From Crocinitomicaceae bacterium (GTDB lineage Bacteria; Bacteroidota; Bacteroidia; Flavobacteriales_D; Crocinitomicaceae), in contig NZQU01000037.1 in assembly GCA_002696025.1 (NCBI GenBank), forward strand, positions 1 to 17,710: a stretch of 17,710 bases of DNA, written 5' to 3'. The notes under the pieces were generated by a model. The model searched no databases and was not told the DNA's origin. It saw nothing but the letters and a program-made list of their open reading frames with translations. Position 1 is the first letter of the stretch, and the number at the start of each line of letters is the position of its first letter. Below are positions 8,016-15,266 of the stretch, in pieces. The translations under genes were made by a program, and so were the position numbers.

Positions 8016-8977
8016 TTATGAAAGAATTTGAAGTATTTGGTAATAAAGATACAAGATCAGGATTTGGAGAAGGATTGGCGGAAATTGCGCGTAGCAATAA
8101 CAAAGTTGTTGGTCTATGTGCAGACCTAACAGGTTCTTTAAAAATGAATGCTTTTAAAGATGAAAATCCAGAACGTTTTTTTCAAGTCGGTATTGCAGAG
8201 GCAAATATGATAGGAATTGCTGCAGGAATGGCGGTTGGTGGAATGATACCATATACAGGAACATTTGCTAATTTTTCTACTGGGAGGGTTTATGATCAAA
8301 TTAGACAATCAGTTGCTTATTCTAATAAAAATGTAAAAATTTGCGCCTCCCATGCTGGATTAACTTTAGGGGAAGATGGTGCAACCCATCAAATTCTAGA
8401 AGATATCGGAATGATGAGAATGTTGCCAAATATGACAGTTGTTGTTCCTGCTGATTTTAATCAAACAAAACAAGCAACCATGGCAATTTCAGAGCTGGAT
8501 GGGCCTGTTTATCTTAGGTTTGGAAGACCTGTAATGCCAATTTTCACTTCTTCTGACCAAGAGTTTGTTATAGGAAAAGCCGATGTGCTTCAAGAGGGTA
8601 CAGATGTTACGATTATTGCTTGCGGACATATGGTTTGGAAATCTATTGAGGCAGCAAAAATTCTTTTTGAAAGCGGTATCTCCGTTGAGTTGATCAATAT
8701 GCATACAATTAAACCATTAGATGAACAAGCAATCATAGATTCAGTAAGTAAAACAAAATGTGTTGTTACAGCCGAAGAACACATGATGAATGGTGGGTTG
8801 GGTGATGCTGTTGCTCAAGTTTTATCAAAGAATTTACCTTGTCCTCACGAATACGTAGCGGTAAATGATTCTTTTGGAGAAAGTGGCAAGCCAATGGATC
8901 TCATGGCAAAATATGGAATTGACTCACCTGATATTGTAGATGCTGTAAATAAAGCAATGTCAAGAAAAAGTATATAG
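8012..8977 (+). CDS. Transketolase, C-terminal (pyrimidine-binding) subunit of a split enzyme
   Basis: This 321-residue chain completes the split transketolase whose other half is at 5818-6660. The pyrimidine-binding domain is at about 10-175, with the catalytic Glu63 in VGIAEANMIG, the substrate-channel stretch GEDGATHQ (His126) and LRFGRP near 168-173. The C-terminal transketolase domain follows (about 185-310), including GHMVWKS and EEHMMNGGLG. Sequence is close to that typical of flavobacterial C-terminal subunits (ALCADLTGSLKMNAF-like segment near 34-48). Two starts are possible: ATG at 8012, overlapping the VWA stop as ATGA, or ATG at 8018, which gives MKEFEV and resembles usual family starts; I keep 8012 but 8018 is nearly as likely. 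The aminotransferase ATG follows its TAG with no gap. Confidence 0.93.
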   Translation: MIMKEFEVFGNKDTRSGFGEGLAEIARSNNKVVGLCADLTGSLKMNAFKDENPERFFQVGIAEANMIGIAAGMAVGGMIPYTGTFANFSTGRVYDQIRQSVAYSNKNVKICASHAGLTLGEDGATHQILEDIGMMRMLPNMTVVVPADFNQTKQATMAISELDGPVYLRFGRPVMPIFTSSDQEFVIGKADVLQEGTDVTIIACGHMVWKSIEAAKILFESGISVELINMHTIKPLDEQAIIDSVSKTKCVVTAEEHMMNGGLGDAVAQVLSKNLPCPHEYVAVNDSFGESGKPMDLMAKYGIDSPDIVDAVNKAMSRKSI

Positions 8978-10165
8978 ATGGATACTTCAGAGGATTTTTT
9001 CAGTAAACAAGCTCAAACAAATCCATATCCTTTTCTAATTGACATTGAAAGGGCAGAAGGCGTTTATATATATGACAAAAATGGAAAGTCATATTTTGAC
9101 ATGACAGCAGGAGTTGCTGTAAATAATATTGGTCACAGGCATAAAAATGTAATAAATGCAATTCAAAGTCAAATTGATAAACACCTTCATGTAATGGTTT
9201 ATGGTGAGTATATTCAAGATGCTCAAATCAATTTTTCAAATGAACTCACATCTGTTTTACCTAAAGAATTAAATTGTGTTTATCCGGTTAATTCAGGAAC
9301 AGAAGCAAATGAAGCGGCGATTAAACTTGCTAAAAGAGCAACAGGAAGAAACAATATAGTCTCGTTATCAGGTTCATATCATGGGAGTACAATAGGCTCA
9401 TTAAGTATATCTGGAAATGAGATCAAAAAACAAGCTTTTAGACCATTAATGCCAGGCGTTGATTTTATAAGCTTAAATGATTTAGATGGACTTCAAAAAA
9501 TTAATGAACATACTGCTGCTGTAATTATAGAAACCATCCAAGGAGATGCAGGTGTGCGTATCCCAAAACATGATTATTTAAATGCCCTAAAAAAAAGGTG
9601 TAAAAAAACAGGAGCACTTTTAATTTTTGATGAGATTCAATGTGGGATGGGTAGGACCGGTCGATTTTTTGCTTTTGAACACTTTAATATTGTGCCTGAC
9701 ATTTTAACCTTAGGAAAAGCATTAGGAGGAGGAATGCCCATTGGGGCAATGGTTTCATCAAAAGAATTGCTTAATAAATTTACTTATAATCCTGCTTTAG
9801 GACACATTACAACTTTTGGCGGGCACCCGGTTATTTGTGCAGCATCAGCAGCATGTATTCAAACCATTAAATCTGAAATTGATTGGGATGAATTAGAAGA
9901 AAAAGGATCTTATTTACAAAACTCAATTGGATCAAGTAAGGAGATTACAGAATGCAGAAGAATTGGGTTTATGTTTGCTTTTGATATGCTTTCTTCTCAA
10001 AGAGTTCAAAAAGTTGTTGATAAATGTCTTGAAAAGGGAGTCTTGGTATTTTGGTTTCTTTCGCATCCAAATAGTTTTAGGATTTCACCGCCATTAAATA
10101 TAACAATGGATGAGTTGAAAAAGGCTGCTGAATTAATTAATCAAGCTATAGTTGAAACATCATAG
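8978..10165 (+). CDS. Class III PLP-dependent aminotransferase (acetylornithine/ornithine aminotransferase family)
   Basis: A cytosolic omega-aminotransferase of fold type I, 395 residues, full length. Visible elements are the N-terminal segment NPYPFLIDIERAEG, the phosphate-binding NSGTEANE (105-112), SYHGST (133-138), the cofactor Asp218 in LIFDEIQCGMGRTG, the Schiff-base Lys247 in LTLGKALGGGMP, and the HITTFGGHP segment near 276. The HVMVYGEYIQD stretch (71-81) and the ending RISPPL are typical of a conserved Bacteroidota class III enzyme usually annotated only as aspartate-aminotransferase family. The natural amino donor cannot be read from sequence; acetylornithine, ornithine, 4-aminobutyrate or a diamine are candidates, and no arginine or lysine genes are nearby to decide. 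It begins immediately after the transketolase stop codon and is followed 34 bases later by riboflavin synthase. Confidence 0.88.
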   Translation: MDTSEDFFSKQAQTNPYPFLIDIERAEGVYIYDKNGKSYFDMTAGVAVNNIGHRHKNVINAIQSQIDKHLHVMVYGEYIQDAQINFSNELTSVLPKELNCVYPVNSGTEANEAAIKLAKRATGRNNIVSLSGSYHGSTIGSLSISGNEIKKQAFRPLMPGVDFISLNDLDGLQKINEHTAAVIIETIQGDAGVRIPKHDYLNALKKRCKKTGALLIFDEIQCGMGRTGRFFAFEHFNIVPDILTLGKALGGGMPIGAMVSSKELLNKFTYNPALGHITTFGGHPVICAASAACIQTIKSEIDWDELEEKGSYLQNSIGSSKEITECRRIGFMFAFDMLSSQRVQKVVDKCLEKGVLVFWFLSHPNSFRISPPLNITMDELKKAAELINQAIVETS

Positions 10166-10187
10166 CCTTGTCTTTGTTTAAAATACG

Positions 10188-10195
10188 TAATTTCG
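10188..10195 (+). promoter_or_regulatory. Possible internal promoter box for riboflavin synthase
   Basis: TAATTTCG matches the Bacteroidota -7 consensus TAnnTTTG at all but one position, with a TTG at 10168-10170 (17-base spacing) as a possible -33 element. It sits only 4 bases before the ATG at 10200, so any transcript would be nearly leaderless, an arrangement often seen in this phylum. Consensus-based only. No FMN riboswitch is present in the 34-base gap. Confidence 0.3.
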
Positions 10196-10199
10196 TTTT

Positions 10200-10787
10200 A
10201 TGTTTACTGGTATAATTGAACAATTAGGAGTGATTAAGAAGATTGAGAAAGAAAATGAAAACATTCATTTTTTTATAGAGTCAAAATTCACTTCAGAATT
10301 AAAGATAGATCAAAGTGTTGCTCATGATGGATGTTGCTTAACAGTTGTGCAAATCAATCAGGATATTTATAAAGTAACAGCAATTAATGAGACATTAGAT
10401 AAAACTTGTCTTTCTTCCTGGAAAAAAGGATATGAAGTTAACTTAGAAAGGTGTATGATTCTTAATGGTCGTCTTGATGGGCATATTGTTCAAGGGCATG
10501 TTGATACAACAGCTCAATGTGTTTCAATAAAAGACGAAAATGGAAGTTGGCGTTTTACATTTGAATATGAATCGGCCAACATGACAGTTGAAAAAGGATC
10601 AATTTCAATTAATGGTGTTAGCTTAACAGTTGTTGATTCAAATAAAAAAAACTTTTCTGTATGTATCATCCCTTATACATATGAGCATACAAATTTTAAG
10701 TCTTTAGAAATTGGTGGTCTTGTAAATCTAGAATTTGATATTATAGGTAAATACGTTTCTAAACATTTAGAGAGTCATTCCTCTTAA
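10200..10787 (+). CDS. ribE: Riboflavin synthase, alpha chain
   Basis: Converts two molecules of 6,7-dimethyl-8-ribityllumazine into riboflavin and a pyrimidinedione, the last step of riboflavin synthesis, as a cytosolic trimer. The 195-residue protein has the family's hallmark start MFTGIIE and two lumazine-binding repeats: about 1-88, with DGCCLTV (43-49), and about 97-185, with the paired SINGVSLTVV (136-145) and YTYEHTN (159-165). GHIVQGHVD (94-102) begins the second repeat. Length is slightly short of the typical 200-215. The gene is the last of the plus-strand operon; its 3' end overlaps the convergent VanZ-like gene by 29 bases. The symbol follows B. subtilis usage (ribE; ribC in E. 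coli). Confidence 0.95.
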   Translation: MFTGIIEQLGVIKKIEKENENIHFFIESKFTSELKIDQSVAHDGCCLTVVQINQDIYKVTAINETLDKTCLSSWKKGYEVNLERCMILNGRLDGHIVQGHVDTTAQCVSIKDENGSWRFTFEYESANMTVEKGSISINGVSLTVVDSNKKNFSVCIIPYTYEHTNFKSLEIGGLVNLEFDIIGKYVSKHLESHSS

Positions 10788-11130
10788 TTTTTTTTGAACC
10801 TGTCAATATTATGATGAGTCCACTTAGTGATCCCAGTGAATTTGCAATAATATCATTATAAGAAGGAAAACGTCCAGGAACAAATGATTGAAGACATTCT
10901 AATATAATGCCATATAGTATGATTAGTAATATTGATTTTATGTGTTTTTCACTTATTAATAATGCATTTAATGTAAGAAAAAAGTAAGCGATGAAATGAC
11001 TTGCTTTATCTTGACTTCCTAGGTTAATAGACGACTTTGGCGGCAGTAAACTTAGTAAAGTAATTGCTATTAAAATCACGATTAAAGAATAAGGCAGGAG
11101 TGATTTAAATGAGATTTTGTGCTTACTCAT
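10759..11130 (-). CDS. VanZ-like small membrane protein
   Basis: A 123-residue inner-membrane protein with about four hydrophobic segments (near 12-30, 44-60, 64-82 and 92-110). Conserved VanZ-family features are SLLPP (27-31), DKASHFIAYF (41-50), YGIILECLQ (73-81) and the polar NDIIANSLGSLSG (91-103). VanZ proteins are named after a teicoplanin-resistance factor, but Bacteroidota homologues are generic membrane proteins of unknown role, and nothing here suggests a resistance cluster. Its ATG overlaps the end of the S9 peptidase gene by 8 bases, so it is translated from the same minus-strand message, and its 3' end overlaps ribE by 29 bases. Confidence 0.85.
   Translation of the reverse strand: MSKHKISFKSLLPYSLIVILIAITLLSLLPPKSSINLGSQDKASHFIAYFFLTLNALLISEKHIKSILLIILYGIILECLQSFVPGRFPSYNDIIANSLGSLSGLIIILTGSKKIKRNDSLNV
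10771..10795 (+). terminator. Possible weak intrinsic terminator after riboflavin synthase
   Basis: A short 4-bp stem AGAG/CTCT (10771-10774 with 10781-10784, 6-base loop), with the TAA stop just after, is followed by a run of eight T (10788-10795). The T-run fits an intrinsic terminator ending the plus operon, but the stem is weak and lies in the last codons of ribE and of the convergent gene, so this is tentative. Confidence 0.3.
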
Positions 11131-13909
11131 ACCTTAATTCTTTGCCCTTTTTTTTAGCCGGTATTCCATCTTTCAACCATTTAGGTGCTTTTTTATTCAT
11201 CATATAATGATCAAAAAACTGTCTCAGTCTGATGCTTAAGTCAATTCTGTTGGCCAAGTTTTTTAAGTTGTGATCGTCATCATTATAATTAAGCATCCAA
11301 CAGGGTTTTTGAAGTCGCCTCATCCCATTATAAAGTTCGATTCCTTGATACCACGGAACTGCTCCATCATTGTCATTGTGCATTATTAATAATGGAGTTT
11401 CGACCTTTGGAAGATGAAATAATGGCGAGTTTTCATAGTAAAGTTCAGGCGCCTCCCAAATCGTTTTTCCGATTCTACTTTGAGAGCTTTCATATTGAAA
11501 CTGCCTATTAAGGCCCGACCCCCATCTAATTCCACCATAGGCAGAGAACATATTAGAAACAGGAGCGCCAGCCATTGCAGCACAAAAACGATTGCTCATT
11601 GTAATCAATTGAGCTGTTTGATAACCACCCCAACTTTGTCCTTGAAGCCCCATTCTTGTTGAATCTATTTGTTTGTTTTTCTGAAGGAGATGATCCACTC
11701 CAGACATAATACAGTTGTATGCTGATTTTGCAGGATATCCAGGTTTATATTCAATATTTGGTATAAAAACAACATATCCTGCAGAGCTATATTCTAATGG
11801 AGATATTGTGCTTCTTGAAGGTGTAGGTGTGTAATGTTTATATAAACGATCCGATAGCTTTTCATAGTAATAAACCAAAAGAGGATATTTTGATGTATCA
11901 TTATAATTTTCAGGTTTGTACAACAATCCCTCTAATTGAATGCTATCCATTTTCCAATGAATAAGCTCAACAGTAGCCCAGTTGTAATCTTTTTGTTGAG
12001 GATTTGTAATGGAAACAACTCTTTCAGATTTAAACTGTTTGTCCATTACAGAAATTTCTGGATAAGATGAAACATTGCTTTTTCTAATCACCAAGGACTT
12101 TTTGTTTTTTGATCTAAAAACCTTGTTTATTCCCATGTTTGCATCATATCTGTTTATAAGACTTTTATTTTCAAAGACGTAAATACTTTCTTTTTTTGAT
12201 TTCTTCGAAAAACCTTTTAAGTATAAATTTTCATAATCAACATATAGGCTGTCATAATCCCATAAATAAGGAGATAAAATAATGTTGTTTTCTTTTCCAA
12301 AATGATTAGTGACACAAATAGATGTGTCAGATTTTATATCATACATCCAAAGGTCATATTCAGATTTAAAAAAATATTTTGAAGAGTCGCTATAATACCC
12401 GACCTCACCTTTTGGATATGGAGCCCTTGGTTGCCCATTTAAATCTGTAGTCCATTTAATCCCATCGATCTTACAGCTGATACAATTGTCTTGATTTCTC
12501 TCAATGTCTATAAGGTGATATTCGCTGTTTAAATGATCAAAGTATCCCCAATACTTTTTGTTTGGTGATAATGCCCAGCTATTTGAAACACTCTTTTTCA
12601 GTAATTTGTTTGTGCCATTTATGGAAGAAACTATATAGTAATCTTTAAGCCATGGAAGTCTCCACTGGGCTTCAATTGAATATGGTGAATCATTATATGC
12701 AAGTAATGACTCTCCACTGTTTTTCTTGTTGATTCTAATTTTAAGTGTATCATTAGATAATTGATGGATTTTTCCTGATTCTAAATTAAGAGAGGCAATA
12801 TACCCTCCTTTATTCCATTTTAATTCATTGATTTGTTGAGGTTGAATTTTAAGGTCTTTGTAATGCCATAAGTCGAACCTGGGTTTTTCTGACCTTAAAA
12901 TAGAATCTTTTTGATGCTTACTTTTTCTGTCACACAATCCAAAAAACAATAATTGATTATTGTCAGATGAAAACTGAAGTTTATCAAATGCACTTACAGC
13001 ATATTTATTAAATATAGTGGAGTCTTTTTGACCGTATGTCGCTTGTTTTTGTGATGAAAAATCATAGGTTGTAAACAAATAATTTTCTTCTTCTTTTATT
13101 GAATCATTGCAATGTTTAAAAGCAACAATGCTTTCGGTTTTATTCCAAATAGGAAGTTTATATGTTTTCTGACAAGCTAGATTTATTACTGGCTTTTTTA
13201 TTTTCAGGTCGATAATATTTAGCAACAAAGAGTCTTTTGCTTTTTTTTGAATATAAGCCAAATACTGACCTTTCTTTGAAAAACAAAAATTAATAGCTTG
13301 CTCTGCTTCCCAAACTGTATTGTTTTGGTTGTCAATTATTTTTAAGCTATAGCCATTTTTTTTCTTGTCTTTTTCTGGCTTTCTTTTTCGTTTAAATAAA
13401 CATTTCTTTTTTTTCTTTTTCTTCTTGACTTTTGCCTTGTATAAATAACCCAATTTATTTGTTTCTTTAGACATTTTATAACTTTCTAATTCAGGAACTA
13501 ATATTAATGTATCGGTTTTTATTAAATAGATATTTAAAGTGTCTTTTGGAGCTTTGAATTTGTCTTCATCTTTCAGCTGAAGCGCTCTCAAACTATCAAA
13601 TGTCAAGGACTTGCTAAAAGCAATTATATCACTTTCAGATGAAATCACAGCATTTTTTGAGCATTTAAAAGAGTCAATTTTATTTGTTTCTAAAAAATGA
13701 ACTATTAAATGATCATCACCTTTTAAGGGGCTTATTTGGTATGATAAAATAGCGCCATCGTTTGATAGTTTTTCATCTTTAATTTTATTCCAAGAGTTAT
13801 AACATTTGTGGTCAATAATTTTTTGACTAAATAAATTTTTAGAAAAAAGACAAATAAATAGAATGAAACAAACAAAGTTCATGCTTGTTTTTAATGATGG
13901 TTTTTTCAT
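11123..13909 (-). CDS. Exported S9-family (DPP-IV/prolyl-oligopeptidase type) serine peptidase
   Basis: A 928-residue exported peptidase that likely cleaves short peptides in the periplasm or at the outer surface. Signal sequence at about 1-29 (ending LFSQ). A beta-propeller of DPP-IV type fills about 30-670 and should gate access to the active site; the alpha/beta-hydrolase domain is about 680-905. The triad is visible: Ser759 in GQSWGG, Asp848 in HNDNDGAV and His880 in DDDHN. The ending WLKDGIPAKKKGKEL is characteristic of a large Bacteroidota S9 subgroup. Residues 158-184 form a lysine-rich segment with eight consecutive lysines; similar charged linkers occur in relatives. No T9SS tail is present. 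The gene follows the secreted hydrolase by 32 bases and overlaps the VanZ-like gene. Exact specificity (dipeptidyl- or acyl-peptidase) cannot be told. Confidence 0.9.
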   Translation of the reverse strand: MKKPSLKTSMNFVCFILFICLFSKNLFSQKIIDHKCYNSWNKIKDEKLSNDGAILSYQISPLKGDDHLIVHFLETNKIDSFKCSKNAVISSESDIIAFSKSLTFDSLRALQLKDEDKFKAPKDTLNIYLIKTDTLILVPELESYKMSKETNKLGYLYKAKVKKKKKKKKCLFKRKRKPEKDKKKNGYSLKIIDNQNNTVWEAEQAINFCFSKKGQYLAYIQKKAKDSLLLNIIDLKIKKPVINLACQKTYKLPIWNKTESIVAFKHCNDSIKEEENYLFTTYDFSSQKQATYGQKDSTIFNKYAVSAFDKLQFSSDNNQLLFFGLCDRKSKHQKDSILRSEKPRFDLWHYKDLKIQPQQINELKWNKGGYIASLNLESGKIHQLSNDTLKIRINKKNSGESLLAYNDSPYSIEAQWRLPWLKDYYIVSSINGTNKLLKKSVSNSWALSPNKKYWGYFDHLNSEYHLIDIERNQDNCISCKIDGIKWTTDLNGQPRAPYPKGEVGYYSDSSKYFFKSEYDLWMYDIKSDTSICVTNHFGKENNIILSPYLWDYDSLYVDYENLYLKGFSKKSKKESIYVFENKSLINRYDANMGINKVFRSKNKKSLVIRKSNVSSYPEISVMDKQFKSERVVSITNPQQKDYNWATVELIHWKMDSIQLEGLLYKPENYNDTSKYPLLVYYYEKLSDRLYKHYTPTPSRSTISPLEYSSAGYVVFIPNIEYKPGYPAKSAYNCIMSGVDHLLQKNKQIDSTRMGLQGQSWGGYQTAQLITMSNRFCAAMAGAPVSNMFSAYGGIRWGSGLNRQFQYESSQSRIGKTIWEAPELYYENSPLFHLPKVETPLLIMHNDNDGAVPWYQGIELYNGMRRLQKPCWMLNYNDDDHNLKNLANRIDLSIRLRQFFDHYMMNKKAPKWLKDGIPAKKKGKELRYE

Positions 13910-13941
13910 TTTGAAATCAGTAGAAAAGGATTATTAAATGG

Positions 13942-15255
13942 TTATTGAATGCTTATTTTTTTGGTAATAAAGTTATTCGATTCAATATTGTGAATTTTAA
14001 TCAAATAGTTTCCTTTTAATATACTACTTACATCAATAGTAATATCATTAAGACTTGATTTTTGAGAAAGAATTTTTCTTCCATCAAGGCTTAAAATCTG
14101 AACTTCAAAATGATTGCCATTTTCAATAGAGATATATAAGTATTCTTTCGCAGGTACGGGATAAATTAGTACTTCAGAAAGATCAATATCATTTATGTTT
14201 GATCCGGTGCAAAAATCAATATCTAAATTCCCAGTACATGCAGAAACAGGATATAAATTTGCTGATCCACTTGGTGTGTTTGAAGGTTGTAGTCCTGGGT
14301 TCGCACACCCAAGTCTTTGAGCAAGAAAATCGGCATAAAAATTTTCAGTTGTATCCATGTTTGCTGATGACAATGCATAAGGAACATGTCCAGCCCCATA
14401 AAAAGTATAAAATGAATTTTCTAGACCTATTGCATCTGCCTGTTCATGAAGCATTCTACTGCCGTCCAAATACATTAGTGGAACACCAGGGTTTACAACT
14501 CCTCTGTTGTATTTAACTACGTTATCGTTGGTTCCGTGAACAGAACAGAGCGGAGCATGAATGTCTTCCATCCAAGCGTATCTAGCAAGAGCCCCTGCAC
14601 CATTTAAAACGCCATGAACTTTTGACGAATAACAAGGATGACCACTATTTCCATCTAATCCTTGAAGATTTGTAATCATGGTGTTGTTTAAGTAGTCTGA
14701 TATTTTACAAGTGCTGTCTAGGTAAGCAATGTGAAGTGCTGTAATGCCACCAGCAGAACTTCCCCCAATAAAAATATTGTTGGTGTCTATGCCATAAATA
14801 TCATTTCCGTCTTTTCTGTCTTTGTAAAAAAACCGAATAGAAGCCTTCATGTCTTGAACAGCTCTTACTACTGCTTTAACAGCATTAGCAGAGTCAATAG
14901 GAAAGAAGCCTGTTCTGTAATTTACTGAAGCACAAACATAACCTCTTTTGCTAAACCTTTCTGCAAGTTCAACGACATCTGGATCAGTTTTAGATCCACC
15001 AAGAAAGCTTCCTCCATGCGCCCAAATAATTAAGGGTCTATATGGAACTGTATCTCCAGAAGGTTCATAAAAGTCAAGTTTTAAATCATAATTTGCCCCT
15101 GTAAATGAGTTGTTTTGACCAAATTGAATATTACTCGTTTTGGTGAAGTTTGAGAAAACAGTGGATGAATATCTTCCTCCGTCACACGGTGTTTGAGCAA
15201 TTAAAGAATAGAGACTAAAAAAAGTCAGGAATGATGTTAAAATTATTTTTTTCAT
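13942..15255 (-). CDS. Secreted alpha/beta-hydrolase (carboxylesterase-like) with T9SS type A sorting domain
   Basis: A 437-residue secreted hydrolase, probably an esterase. Signal peptide at 1-20 (SLYSLIAQ). The catalytic domain (about 40-315) shows the oxyanion motif HGGSF (80-84), the nucleophile Ser167 in GGSSAGG, Asp244 in HGTNDNVV and His290 in GAGHVPY, a complete triad in the order of the hormone-sensitive-lipase/carboxylesterase group. A cysteine-containing linker (313-365) leads to a Por-secretion tail (about 367-437) with IYPVPAKEYLYI, VQILSLDGRKI and the final FITKKISIQ, the usual type A T9SS signal; it should be exported across the outer membrane and anchored or released. Substrate is unknown; feruloyl, acetyl or lipid esters are all possible. 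It lies 11 bases after the SGNH-type lipoprotein gene. Confidence 0.9.
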   Translation of the reverse strand: MKKIILTSFLTFFSLYSLIAQTPCDGGRYSSTVFSNFTKTSNIQFGQNNSFTGANYDLKLDFYEPSGDTVPYRPLIIWAHGGSFLGGSKTDPDVVELAERFSKRGYVCASVNYRTGFFPIDSANAVKAVVRAVQDMKASIRFFYKDRKDGNDIYGIDTNNIFIGGSSAGGITALHIAYLDSTCKISDYLNNTMITNLQGLDGNSGHPCYSSKVHGVLNGAGALARYAWMEDIHAPLCSVHGTNDNVVKYNRGVVNPGVPLMYLDGSRMLHEQADAIGLENSFYTFYGAGHVPYALSSANMDTTENFYADFLAQRLGCANPGLQPSNTPSGSANLYPVSACTGNLDIDFCTGSNINDIDLSEVLIYPVPAKEYLYISIENGNHFEVQILSLDGRKILSQKSSLNDITIDVSSILKGNYLIKIHNIESNNFITKKISIQ

Positions 15256-15266
15256 TTTTGTTTGTT

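Noticed and set aside
10759..11130. VanZ-like gene as glycopeptide resistance
   Set aside because: No vanHAX, vanRS or related genes are nearby, and VanZ-fold proteins are widespread housekeeping membrane proteins.
13330..13440. Lysine-rich segment of the S9 peptidase as a sign of frameshift or foreign sequence
   Set aside because: The frame stays consistent on both sides and related Bacteroidota S9 peptidases carry similar charged linkers in the propeller.
541..15260. Recurrent TTTTTTCATTT motif at several places on the plus strand
   Set aside because: It is the reverse complement of AAATGAAAAAA, the A-rich start and Lys-Lys codons of exported proteins, not a dispersed repeat.
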